From contig NFUV01000001.1 in assembly GCA_002127295.1 (NCBI GenBank), positions 2,196,641 to 2,260,640 on the forward strand: a stretch of DNA of 64,000 nucleotides, in the 5' to 3' direction. How positions within the stretch are numbered: position 1 is the stretch's first letter; each line of letters opens with the position of its first letter. The position numbers and the translations under genes were made by a program. The stretch is from Chitinophagaceae bacterium IBVUCB2. Its GTDB lineage: Bacteria; Bacteroidota; Bacteroidia; Chitinophagales; Chitinophagaceae. The notes beneath the pieces were generated by a model. That model saw only the letters and a program-made list of their open reading frames with translations. It did not search any database and was not told the DNA's origin. Below are positions 53,717 to 61,803 of the stretch, one piece after another.

Positions 53717-54361
53717 TTAAAAAATAATCGGCAACCTTGCTTCTACATTATCCCAGGCCATTAATAACTCTACCACATCCGTTTTCTTTTCAAAAACCAT
53801 GGTAAAGAATTCAATGCGCTGGTTGGTTTTTATAACAGGAACTACAAAGCTTGCCACATCTTTTGAAACATCATGATGAAGGCCCCAGCTATCTGTGTTA
53901 GAATTTAAAATAATGGTCCATGTTTCTGCTTTCGGAATACAATAGATGATATAACGGCCAGCGTTGATTTTTTGATTTTGTATCATGGCATCGTTATAAA
54001 GTTGTAATTCAGAAGATTCATTGGCGCCAAGTCTCCAGGCGGTATCGTACTTTAGAACGCCGGGAAACAATTGTCTTCCCTGTAAGTGCGGACGACTATA
54101 TACTACCCTTGCTTTTGGGGCAGGTGAACCGGGATTAGCCATTTTTATTTTTGGATAATCTGGCGGATAATAACTCATGTCCATTGGAGAAAGATCAACC
54201 GGTGAATAAGGATTTAATGCGGATTCGGGTTGTATAATAGCAGCACTGTCTTTGGCATGTACACTGGTGGCAGGGGTGTTTGTTTTTTCATCTTTGCTTT
54301 TACAAGATGACAAAACAGGCAACATAAAAAAAAGTGATAAAGCAGCAATTGATATTTTCAT
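53717..54361 (-). CDS. DUF2911 lipoprotein
   Basis: A 214-residue lipoprotein with lipobox VLSSC (Cys near 20) and a DUF2911 domain: LSPMDMSYYPPDYP, VVYSRPHLQGRQ and TDSWGLHHDVSKD. The fold of these is unknown; the motif order is the same as in the next gene, which lies 25 bases upstream. The two are tandem paralogs and probably co-transcribed. Confidence 0.88.
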   Translation of the reverse strand: MKISIAALSLFFMLPVLSSCKSKDEKTNTPATSVHAKDSAAIIQPESALNPYSPVDLSPMDMSYYPPDYPKIKMANPGSPAPKARVVYSRPHLQGRQLFPGVLKYDTAWRLGANESSELQLYNDAMIQNQKINAGRYIIYCIPKAETWTIILNSNTDSWGLHHDVSKDVASFVVPVIKTNQRIEFFTMVFEKKTDVVELLMAWDNVEARLPIIF

Positions 54362-54385
54362 TATAGGTCTTTTTGGTTTATTCGC

Positions 54386-54952
54386 TTAATGCGATATAGG
54401 CAGCGATGCTTTGGTATTATCCCAGGCTATAACAAGGCTAAAACCGGAAGTTGTTTTTTCGAATGACATTGCCAATGATTCAAGCGAAAGATCTGTTTTT
54501 TGTACGGGTATAATGGTTCTCGTTACATCTTTTTTTGCATCATATTTAAAAGAACCCCAGGTATCAGTATCTGAATTCAAAATTATCGTCCAGCTATCTT
54601 CATTAACTATAGCATACAACGTATAACGACCCTTAGAAATTTTCTTACCACCAATTTTTACTTGTTTATAAAATTCGATTTCTGTTGCTTCGTTAGCTCC
54701 CATCCGCCAGAGCTCACCATATTTAACCAGACCGCCAAATATAGGTCTGTTTGTTTTTTGTGGACGACTGTAGATTACTCTTGCTAATAAAGGTTCAGTT
54801 ATTTTGTCCTGTATTTTAAGTACAGGGTAGTTAGCAGGATAATAGCTCATATCCATCGGCGATTTATCAATCGGAGGCATGGTACCATTTTGTGCCAGCA
54901 GGCAAATAAAAAAAAGTTGGAAGACAATAACCAGTGAGATAGTTTTTTTCAT
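54386..54952 (-). CDS. DUF2911 secreted protein
   Basis: A 188-residue paralog of the DUF2911 lipoprotein: signal peptide (cleavage after LLAQ near 21) but no lipobox, then KSPMDMSYYPANYP, VIYSRPQKTNRP and TDTWGSFKYDAKKD. The pair therefore has one tethered and one soluble copy, the same pattern as the DUF4197 pair. Substrate and role unknown. Confidence 0.88.
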   Translation of the reverse strand: MKKTISLVIVFQLFFICLLAQNGTMPPIDKSPMDMSYYPANYPVLKIQDKITEPLLARVIYSRPQKTNRPIFGGLVKYGELWRMGANEATEIEFYKQVKIGGKKISKGRYTLYAIVNEDSWTIILNSDTDTWGSFKYDAKKDVTRTIIPVQKTDLSLESLAMSFEKTTSGFSLVIAWDNTKASLPISH

Positions 54953-55011
54953 GTGTCAAAGTGTATATACAAAAATAAAAGATTTGTTTTATGATGCTTG
55001 CGCCATATTAA

Positions 55012-55620
55012 TTACGTATTCCCGGCAGTATTATTTTGGAGCAGCTCAAATTGCTGTTTGGCAAAAGGCTTAAGGTCAGCCCAAAAATGACGGTAACAGT
55101 GCTGTAAAAGTTGGTAGTGCTGCTCAAATAAGCCAAAAGCGGTTTCACTTTCGGTTAAATACGTCGCCCGCCGAACCACTCCACCAAGACTTTTTTCAAT
55201 TCCCCAACGGGTTCGGTAATTATAGAGCCAATTATGTTGTTTCATATACGGAAAGCTGTTCGCAAACTTTTCAGGGAAATGTGCCGTATATCCATCTAAT
55301 GTTTTATACACTTGTAATGAAAAATTATGCAGCGAATCTTCAGTGAATTCATTCGAATCGCCGGCCAGAAAATGGTCATATACTACGTCTACAAAGGCAC
55401 CGCTGTACAATCGATACGCCGGCCTGAAAATTTCTTTTGCTTCTTTAGTTGCTTCATGTGCATCAGTAAAAGTATCAATAGCCCGGTGCAATGCGATTCC
55501 ATTTTGAATAACAGACGGATAATCAAATTTCTTTTTTCCTTTTACATAATCGCTGATCATATTCCCTGTAAGTATGCCGGGATTATTAAAAGAGAGATAT
55601 GCATGGGCCAAATAGTTCAC
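55012..55620 (-). CDS. Acyl carrier protein phosphodiesterase (AcpH-like)
   Basis: A 202-residue AcpH family protein: MNYLAHAYLS, GNMISDYVKGKKK, IALHRAIDTFTDAH, and FVDVVYDHFLA carry the HD-type metal residues of this family. AcpH removes the 4'-phosphopantetheine arm from holo-ACP. The start at 55620 gives the family-typical N-terminus. It lies alone between the DUF2911 pair and the SdpI gene. Confidence 0.88.
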   Translation of the reverse strand: MNYLAHAYLSFNNPGILTGNMISDYVKGKKKFDYPSVIQNGIALHRAIDTFTDAHEATKEAKEIFRPAYRLYSGAFVDVVYDHFLAGDSNEFTEDSLHNFSLQVYKTLDGYTAHFPEKFANSFPYMKQHNWLYNYRTRWGIEKSLGGVVRRATYLTESETAFGLFEQHYQLLQHCYRHFWADLKPFAKQQFELLQNNTAGNT

Positions 55621-55702
55621 ACACTAAAGTTATACAAAGTAGGGTAACGTTAATTGGTAATACGTATGAGCTGTTATATTGGTTACACCGCTACCTGCTT
55701 TT

Positions 55703-56368
55703 TTATGGATTTTGCTTTTGTGCTTTGTATATCCGGTATGAATAAACGCAGGGGATAATTGTTATAACACACATAATTACAAAAAAGACTATAATAGCCA
55801 AAACAGCTGGTAAAAAAAGACAAATAGCGGCAATAAATAAACCGCCGGCAAACCAAAGCCTCCCTGCAAGAGCATGAGTTTTTTTCCAATTATCAGGACT
55901 TTCTAATGTCCACGGAAGGCGCAGCCCTGCAAAATAGTTGGGTTTAAGGTTTGGCAGATAATTACCGATAACAGCAAATAGTAACCCTACACCACTGAAA
56001 ATTATACTGGCATTAAGCTTTATATTGTTTTGCCTGCTGCTATAAATAATAAATAACAGAAGGGCGGACATAAAAATAGAAACTGCAAAAGCTATACGGC
56101 CTAAGCGGTCTTTATTATCAGCTGCATATTTTTTAGGATCAAGGCGATAAATGTTGGTGAGCAGAAGGTAAACAAGCATATTTACTCCTATAAGAATAGC
56201 CGTAAGGCCAATCAATTCCCTTTTATTTCCATATCTGTCAGGATTTCCCTGCAAATCATAATGCATGGCAACGGTTTCTGGTAACTGGTTCCATACAATG
56301 GCTAAATAAATAGCAGGAGCAATTATAATAAGCCATACTAATTTTGAAATAATATTTTTCATAATCAC
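55703..56368 (-). CDS. sdpI: SdpI-like immunity membrane protein (DUF1648)
   Basis: A 221-residue membrane protein with about six hydrophobic segments: a DUF1648 part (AMHYDLQGNPDRYGNK) followed by the SdpI signature (NYFAGLRLPWTLESPDNWKKTHALAGRLW). In Bacillus, SdpI gives immunity to the SdpC toxin and passes the signal to SdpR. The pair is present here but no SdpABC toxin genes are seen in the window. Its ATG overlaps the sdpR-like stop (ATGA), so they are coupled. A second ATG lies two codons further in. Confidence 0.85.
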   Translation of the reverse strand: MIMKNIISKLVWLIIIAPAIYLAIVWNQLPETVAMHYDLQGNPDRYGNKRELIGLTAILIGVNMLVYLLLTNIYRLDPKKYAADNKDRLGRIAFAVSIFMSALLLFIIYSSRQNNIKLNASIIFSGVGLLFAVIGNYLPNLKPNYFAGLRLPWTLESPDNWKKTHALAGRLWFAGGLFIAAICLFLPAVLAIIVFFVIMCVITIIPCVYSYRIYKAQKQNP

Positions 56369-56628
56369 TTCTTTTTAGCTTTAAACTGCATGAGCCATTT
56401 TAATATATCATCTACTACGGTTGTGTTCAATGAATAATAAACATATTGGCCTTCTTTCTCTGCTATTACCAGCCTGGCCTGCTTCAGTAAATCCAGGTGG
56501 TGTGATATGCTGGGAAATGAAATATTGAACTGGTCGGCTATTTCTCCCGCGGTCATGTCCTTTTGCTGCAGCAGTTGCAATATCTCCCGTCGGGTAGGAT
56601 CGTTTAAGGCTTTAAATACACTATTCAT
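56365..56628 (-). CDS. sdpR: ArsR-family repressor (SdpR-like)
   Basis: An 87-residue winged-helix ArsR-type regulator: VFKALNDPTRREILQLLQQ, then the recognition region MTAGEIADQFNISFPSISHHLDLL, ending KKK. It lacks metal-binding cysteines, as in SdpR, which controls the sdpRI pair and is sequestered by SdpI when toxin is present. A palindromic site lies over its promoter. With the sdpI-like gene it forms an immunity-regulator pair. Confidence 0.9.
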   Translation of the reverse strand: MNSVFKALNDPTRREILQLLQQKDMTAGEIADQFNISFPSISHHLDLLKQARLVIAEKEGQYVYYSLNTTVVDDILKWLMQFKAKKK

Positions 56629-56645
56629 TCGTTACCTGTAGTTAT

Positions 56646-56669
56646 ATATTTAGACAAATGTCTAAATAT
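56646..56669. promoter_or_regulatory. Operator palindrome for the ArsR-type repressor
   Basis: ATATTTAGACA-aa-TGTCTAAATAT has 11-bp perfect arms, 18-41 bases before the sdpR-like ATG. It overlaps the proposed -7 element at 56655-56662, the arrangement expected for autorepression. Confidence 0.75.
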
Positions 56670-56686
56670 TAATTCATATTTCCAAA
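56655..56686 (-). promoter_or_regulatory. Promoter of the sdpR-sdpI-like pair
   Basis: On the minus strand: TTTG (56686-56683), 20-nt spacer, then GACATTTG (56662-56655), which keeps the TTTG half of the -7 consensus. The spacer is right and the palindrome covers the -7 region. Confidence 0.55.
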
Positions 56687-56905
56687 TGTAAACAAATCGT
56701 TAAGCAGGAAAATGATGCGGATAAAAGGTATTTATAAATGGTTAGCGGCAGGTATACAATAACCTCTGTTAACGGCAGTTAACAGAGCACTCCATTAATC
56801 ACAATTGGCTTGTAGCAGGGTGTAACCTAATCTACATTTGTACCGTCACACTGAGCAAGTAAACTAAAATCAAAAATTGTAACCTTAACCTTTCAATTAA
56901 TAATC

Positions 56906-57343
56906 ATGAAAAAAATTATGATCACACTGGCGATAGCTTTAAGCACTGTAGTTGCTTTTGCCGGGGAAGAAAAAGTAGCGCCTAAAGTTTTAAATGCATT
57001 TAATACTGAGTTTTCAACTGCTAAAGAAGTGGAGTGGACAATCGGCAGCGACCACTATATGGCAACATTTACTTATAATGGCGGATATTTATTTGCTTAC
57101 TATACTCCTGATGGCGAATTGATGGGGCTTACCCGCTATATAAGCCCGGATGCATTGTCGATGAATTTGCAAAGCAGTCTGAAAAAAAACTACGGCGATT
57201 TTTGGGTGAGTGATTTGTTTGAAGTAGCAAAAAATGGAGGTACGGATTATTATATAACGCTGGAAAATGCGGATAAGAAAATTGTTTTGCATTCCGATGG
57301 CAGCAAGGATTGGGAACAGTTTAAAAAAGTAAAAAAAGCCTAA
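56906..57343 (+). CDS. PepSY-like secreted protein, copy 2
   Basis: A 145-residue periplasmic protein: signal peptide (cleavage near AFA, residue 19), then KVAPKVLNAFNTEFSTAKEVEW and FTYNGGYLFAYYTPDGELM (in parts), matching PepSY/BLIP-like half-domains. It is related to the protein at 51162-51620. Unknown function. It ends in a strong terminator. Confidence 0.78.
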   Translation: MKKIMITLAIALSTVVAFAGEEKVAPKVLNAFNTEFSTAKEVEWTIGSDHYMATFTYNGGYLFAYYTPDGELMGLTRYISPDALSMNLQSSLKKNYGDFWVSDLFEVAKNGGTDYYITLENADKKIVLHSDGSKDWEQFKKVKKA

Positions 57344-57368
57344 GTATAGTTTTGGTGTGTGGTAAATT

Positions 57369-57410
57369 AGCCCCGTTCTTCAGCAGAGAAGACGGGGCTT
57401 TACTTTTTTT
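57369..57410 (+). terminator. Terminator after the PepSY-like gene
   Basis: AGCCCCGTTCTTC/GAAGACGGGGCT stem (12 bp with one bulged T), then TTTACTTTTTTT. Confidence 0.9.
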
Positions 57411-57488
57411 ACAAAACCTTACTTTTGCATTTCATTCCGCATTGTCTCACTCTATTGTGATCTGAAGGCGATTTAAAACAGTTGTAAA

Positions 57489-58463
57489 ATGAACAAAGGA
57501 CCTGTTTCACAATTTATCGAACTCCATTACCGTCACTTTAATGCTGCCGCATTAATGGACGCAGCCAAAGGGTATGAAAAGCACTTGCTGGAAGGTGGTA
57601 AAATGATGGTTACATTGGCCGGTGCCATGAGTACCGGGGAGCTGGGCATTTCGCTGGCAGAAATGATACGCCAGGGAAAAGTTGATATTATCAGTTGTAC
57701 AGGCGCCAACCTGGAGGAAGATGTAATGAACCTGGTAGCACATTCTCATTACAAGAGAATTCCAAACTATCGTGACCTAACACCACAAGAAGAATGGGAT
57801 TTATTGGAAAATCATTACAACCGTGTTACTGATACCTGTATACCGGAAGAAGAAGCATTCCGTCGTTTACAAAAACATTTGGTAAAACAATGGAAAGATG
57901 CGGAAGCAAAAGGCGAACGTTTTTTTCCGCATGAATTTATATATAAGACTATTCAAAGTGGTGAACTGAAGCAATACTATGAAATTGATCCTAAAGACAG
58001 TTGGGTGGTAGCTGCTGCCGAAAAAAATATTCCAATTGTAGTACCCGGTTGGGAAGACAGTACTACCGGTAACATTTTTGCGAGCTATATTGTAAAAGGT
58101 GAACTGAAGGCTAGCACCGTTAAAAATGGTATTGAGTACATGGTATGGTTAACCGAATGGTACCGCAATAACTCGTCTGGTAAAGGTGTTGGTTTTTTCC
58201 AGATTGGTGGTGGTATAGCAGGTGATTTTCCAATATGTGTAGTGCCAATGATGTACCAGGATTTAGAATGGCATGATGTACCGTTCTGGAGTTATTTCTG
58301 CCAGATAAGCGACAGTACAACTTCTTATGGTTCTTATTCCGGCGCTGTGCCGAACGAAAAGATTACCTGGGGTAAATTAGATATTAATACACCTAAATTC
58401 ATTGTAGAAAGTGATGCTACTATTGTAGCACCATTAATTTTTGCATGGGTGCTCGGTTGGTAA
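57489..58463 (+). CDS. Deoxyhypusine synthase-like protein
   Basis: A 324-residue NAD-dependent enzyme of the deoxyhypusine-synthase fold: MVTLAGAMSTGELGISLAEMI, DIISCTGANLEEDVMN and, near the end, PNEKITWGKLD, which keeps the WGK lysine that forms the enzyme-imine in eukaryotic DHS. Bacteria lack the eIF5A substrate, so bacterial homologues act on polyamines; some are homospermidine synthases. No other polyamine gene is nearby. It is a single-gene unit ending in a terminator. Confidence 0.9.
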   Translation: MNKGPVSQFIELHYRHFNAAALMDAAKGYEKHLLEGGKMMVTLAGAMSTGELGISLAEMIRQGKVDIISCTGANLEEDVMNLVAHSHYKRIPNYRDLTPQEEWDLLENHYNRVTDTCIPEEEAFRRLQKHLVKQWKDAEAKGERFFPHEFIYKTIQSGELKQYYEIDPKDSWVVAAAEKNIPIVVPGWEDSTTGNIFASYIVKGELKASTVKNGIEYMVWLTEWYRNNSSGKGVGFFQIGGGIAGDFPICVVPMMYQDLEWHDVPFWSYFCQISDSTTSYGSYSGAVPNEKITWGKLDINTPKFIVESDATIVAPLIFAWVLGW

Positions 58464-58485
58464 TGCATCAATAATAAAAAACAGT

Positions 58486-58517
58486 AAGGCCCTGCATTAG
58501 TTTTTGCGGGGCTTTTT
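58486..58517 (+). terminator. Terminator after the deoxyhypusine synthase-like gene
   Basis: Ten-bp stem AAGGCCCTGC/GCGGGGCTTT with two wobble pairs, 10-nt loop and T tail. Confidence 0.85.
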
Positions 58518-58664
58518 AGTAATAAAAAGCAAACCCCAGCCGGTGCCGGGGTTCTATATAAAGAAAGGTAGGGATCAAATGTTCGGTGGAAAAGGAAAGT
58601 AGTTTTCGTTTATAAGAACGGGTGTGACCGTTAAAGGGTTGCACAGTATGCATAACTCATAAAA

Positions 58665-58688
58665 AAACCTTCCATTTACGGAAGGTTT
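58665..58688 (-). terminator. Terminator of the M28 peptidase gene
   Basis: Perfect 9-bp stem AAACCTTCC/GGAAGGTTT with a 6-nt loop and A tract on its left (T tract on the minus strand), just beyond the peptidase stop at 58705. Confidence 0.85.
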
Positions 58689-58704
58689 GTGGTTAAGAAC
58701 TTGT

Positions 58705-60255
58705 TTAGAAGCCTTTTGGCTTTTCCAGTTTTATATCCCGTTTAAGCATTTCGTCTTTGTTGGCCATTTCCATGGCGGTATAAAATACCAGTTGTGCTCT
58801 TTTAGCCATCATCGGGTAGTTTATTTTATCAGGTGTGTCGGTTGGTTTATGATAATCAGCATGTACCCCATTAAAATAAAAAATGATCGGGACGCCTTTT
58901 TCTGCAAAATTGTAATGGTCGCTGCGGAAATAAAAACGGTTGGGATCATTGGGATCGTTGTACTTACGATCCAACTTCATTTTTACATAGGTTTTATTTA
59001 CCTGCTCGGTAATAGGAGCCAGTTCGCTGCTCAATTTATCATCTCCAATGATATATACATAGTTTGTAGAATCTTTGTCCTTCAGGTATTCATTGCCAAT
59101 ACGGCCAATCATATCAATGTTCAAATCAACAGTAGTTTTATCCAAAGGATAAACAGGGTGATTTGCATAATATTCGCTGCCCCATAATCCTTTCTCTTCG
59201 CCGCTGACAGTTAGAAATAAAATACTTCTGCGAGGACCTTTGCCTGCTTTTTTTGCATCCACAAAAGCTTGTGCCAGTTCCAGTATTCCGGTTGTACCAC
59301 TACCATCATCATCAGCTCCATAATAAATAACACTATCGCCTCTTTTGCCCACATGGTCATAATGAGAAGACAATACTACATATTCATCTTTTTTATCGGT
59401 GCCTTCTAATAACCCTAAAACATTTGATACATAGGTAGTACTGCTGGATTTTGCGTAGCTAAGATCAATTTGTGCAGGATAATTTTTTGCAACTAATGTT
59501 CCTGCTTTTGCTTTATCAAAAAGGGTTGTAGCATCTTCACCCATTATGCGGGCAGCAATAGCAGCAGAAATATTAAAACTTATGGGAGATTGTCTTGCAG
59601 GATAACCGCCCCGCATACTCCAGTTGCTATTTTGTGGAACAGCTCTTCTCGGGAAATTATTATAAACTACTAATACTGCTGCCGCTCCTCTTTTAGATGC
59701 ATTGGCTAATTTACCTACAGAAGATGCAGGTGATACCTGGCCACGAACAGCTGCCGGAGCTTTATAATCGGAAGGTGTTCCATCAAGTATCAATACTAAT
59801 TTTCCAGCTACATCAAGGTTTGTGTAATCATCCCGTTGATTATCGGTAATACCATAGCCGGCAAACACCGTTTCGGAGAAACGCATATCGGCTGTATAAT
59901 TTGTATTAGCAGGTTGAAAGTCTTTGAATACTTCAAATGCATTTCCATTCACTTTTACAGCGGAGCTTAATGTAGAGTCGCGGTAAAGCGGATATTGTTG
60001 GCGATAACTGTCTTTGTTGCCTGGCAGCAATCCCAATGATTTAAAATGATCTTCAATATAATTGGCTGCTTTTTCTAAACCAGGTGAAGGAGTATCTCTT
60101 CCTTCCATTTCTTTACTGGCAATAATATAGAGGTGTTTCTTCATATCCTCTGCAGAAATACCAGTTGCCACTTTTACTAATGCCTTATCTTTTTTTTGTG
60201 CCTGCACCAGCAGGGGCGTAGACAATAGAATACAAGCAATAATTTTCAGTACCAT
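58705..60255 (-). CDS. M28 family metallopeptidase with PA domain
   Basis: A 516-residue secreted peptidase: signal peptide (cleavage after VQAQ near 20), a PA-type insert (residues about 120-220), then the M28 zinc site: SSHYDHVGKRG (His), GADDDGSGT (Asp bridging the two zincs), SGEEKGLWGS (catalytic Glu and ligand Glu), NIDMIGR (Asp), and a late HADYHKPTD (His). Likely removes amino acids from peptides in the periplasm or outside. Single-gene unit. Confidence 0.93.
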   Translation of the reverse strand: MVLKIIACILLSTPLLVQAQKKDKALVKVATGISAEDMKKHLYIIASKEMEGRDTPSPGLEKAANYIEDHFKSLGLLPGNKDSYRQQYPLYRDSTLSSAVKVNGNAFEVFKDFQPANTNYTADMRFSETVFAGYGITDNQRDDYTNLDVAGKLVLILDGTPSDYKAPAAVRGQVSPASSVGKLANASKRGAAAVLVVYNNFPRRAVPQNSNWSMRGGYPARQSPISFNISAAIAARIMGEDATTLFDKAKAGTLVAKNYPAQIDLSYAKSSSTTYVSNVLGLLEGTDKKDEYVVLSSHYDHVGKRGDSVIYYGADDDGSGTTGILELAQAFVDAKKAGKGPRRSILFLTVSGEEKGLWGSEYYANHPVYPLDKTTVDLNIDMIGRIGNEYLKDKDSTNYVYIIGDDKLSSELAPITEQVNKTYVKMKLDRKYNDPNDPNRFYFRSDHYNFAEKGVPIIFYFNGVHADYHKPTDTPDKINYPMMAKRAQLVFYTAMEMANKDEMLKRDIKLEKPKGF

Positions 60256-60355
60256 AAATAATTAAATTAATTGATGTGTGATACGGCATTGCCGGAGAGT
60301 AAAAATAATGGCTTCTGCCCGGAACATTCGTTAAAAAAGGATAACCGGCTTACTA

Positions 60356-60811
60356 TTATGCGCAGGCTATTTTTGCTACTCTTTTTTGATGTCGGCCACC
60401 TTCAAAATCGGTGCTTAAAAAAATGCTGACCATTTTTTCTGCATCGCCTTCCCGTACAAACCTGGCGGGTATGCAAATAATATTTGCATCGTTATGTTCA
60501 CGGCTTAGTTGAGCCAATTCTTCTCCCCAGCAGATAGCAGCACGGATGCCCTGGTGCTTATTTGCAGTAATAGCTACACCATTAGCACTTCCACAGAGTA
60601 AAATTCCAAATGCTGCTTCACCATTTTCAACAGCACTGGCAACAGGGTGGGCAAAATCCGGGTAATCAACCGAGTCTTTATTATATGTGCCAAAATCTTT
60701 AAATGCAAGTCCTTTACCTTCTAAAAAAGAAATGAGTTCTTCTTTATAATCAAATCCGGCATGATCACTGCCGATAGCGATAGGCTTGCTAAGATCAAAT
60801 GATGAATGCAT
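60356..60811 (-). CDS. rpiB: Ribose-5-phosphate isomerase B
   Basis: A 151-residue RpiB/LacA-type sugar-phosphate isomerase of the pentose phosphate pathway: IAIGSDHAGFDYKEEL, VDYPDFAHPVASAV and ILLCGSANGVAITANKHQG carry the conserved substrate-binding and catalytic Cys loop, with EHNDANIICIPARFV after. Normal length. tatC lies 71 bases upstream on the same strand, with no visible terminator between them, so co-transcription is likely. Confidence 0.94.
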   Translation of the reverse strand: MHSSFDLSKPIAIGSDHAGFDYKEELISFLEGKGLAFKDFGTYNKDSVDYPDFAHPVASAVENGEAAFGILLCGSANGVAITANKHQGIRAAICWGEELAQLSREHNDANIICIPARFVREGDAEKMVSIFLSTDFEGGRHQKRVAKIACA

Positions 60812-60882
60812 GAGAAAAGTTTTAAGTTAACATTACAAAGGTACATAACTCTAAACTTTGAACTTAAAACGCAGAACTTTCT

Positions 60883-61737
60883 TTAACTCCATTCTTTTCG
60901 TTCTTTTTCCTGTCTTCTGTTAATACGGGAGGCTATAATAATACTGGCTTCAAATAAGCCGTAAAGAGGAATTGTAACAATAGTAAGACTGAATGGATCA
61001 GTAGAAGGAGTAATAATTGCTGCTGCAATTAAAATAATTACAAATGCATGGCGGCGGTATTTTCTAAGAAAGCTGGCTGTAACCACCCCAATTCTTGCCA
61101 GCACCATTACCAGCAACGGCATTTGAAAAAGAATACCCACTCCCGCTGTTGTATAAATAAGATTTTCAAGATAATCGGAGAAAGACGGCATGATAGTTAT
61201 CTGCTCACTCATCTTATAGTTAAAGTAAAAATTAACCATAAATGGTGTGAGAATATAATAGCCAAACAATACACCCGCAAAAAATAAGATGGATACCCAG
61301 AAGATAACCCCTCTTGTTTTTTTCAATTCGTTTTTTGATAAAGCTGGTTTTACAAAACGCCAAAATTCCCAGAAGATGTAGGGAAATGCTAAAATAAAAC
61401 CACCAATAAATGCAAGGGTGAAAGATGCAATGAATTGCCCCGTCATTCGGGTTTCCAAAAATTTTGCATCTACCTGTTTAAAACAAAGTGCATCACCAAT
61501 ACCAATGCTGTGACCAAGGCTGCACATCCATTTAGCAGAAATAAAATCTGCCCGGGTTGGTGCAAAAAGTATTTCATCCACCACAAAGCCGGAATATGAA
61601 AAAACAACGATAGCGCCAATCAATACAGCAATAATTGACCGGATCACATGCCAGCGCAAATCCTCCAGGTGATCAATAAAAGACATTTCTGCCTGGGGAT
61701 CTTTATTACGTTTTCCGAGAAAATCGAGTAGTGCCAT
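60883..61737 (-). CDS. tatC: Sec-independent protein translocase TatC
   Basis: A 284-residue six-helix membrane protein, the receptor core of the twin-arginine translocase. SFIDHLEDLRWHVIRS (the conserved N-terminal HLxELR-like motif), FAFPYIFWEFWRFVKPALSKNE, and the late FEASIIIASR helix are visible. It is longer than the E. coli protein because of an inserted loop near residues 75-95. No tatA is seen in the window. It lies 66 bases downstream of the CorC/HlyC-type gene. Confidence 0.94.
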   Translation of the reverse strand: MALLDFLGKRNKDPQAEMSFIDHLEDLRWHVIRSIIAVLIGAIVVFSYSGFVVDEILFAPTRADFISAKWMCSLGHSIGIGDALCFKQVDAKFLETRMTGQFIASFTLAFIGGFILAFPYIFWEFWRFVKPALSKNELKKTRGVIFWVSILFFAGVLFGYYILTPFMVNFYFNYKMSEQITIMPSFSDYLENLIYTTAGVGILFQMPLLVMVLARIGVVTASFLRKYRRHAFVIILIAAAIITPSTDPFSLTIVTIPLYGLFEASIIIASRINRRQEKERKEWS

Positions 61738-61803
61738 CAGTCTTCTTTAGAGAACCGCAAAGATAAGGGGGCTGCTAATAGCTCAAAGCTTATTGCCAGC
61801 TTC

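Noticed and set aside
58532..58553. Second hairpin AACCCC/GGGGTT after the deoxyhypusine synthase-like gene
   Set aside because: Six-bp stem without a T tract; a stronger terminator lies just upstream.
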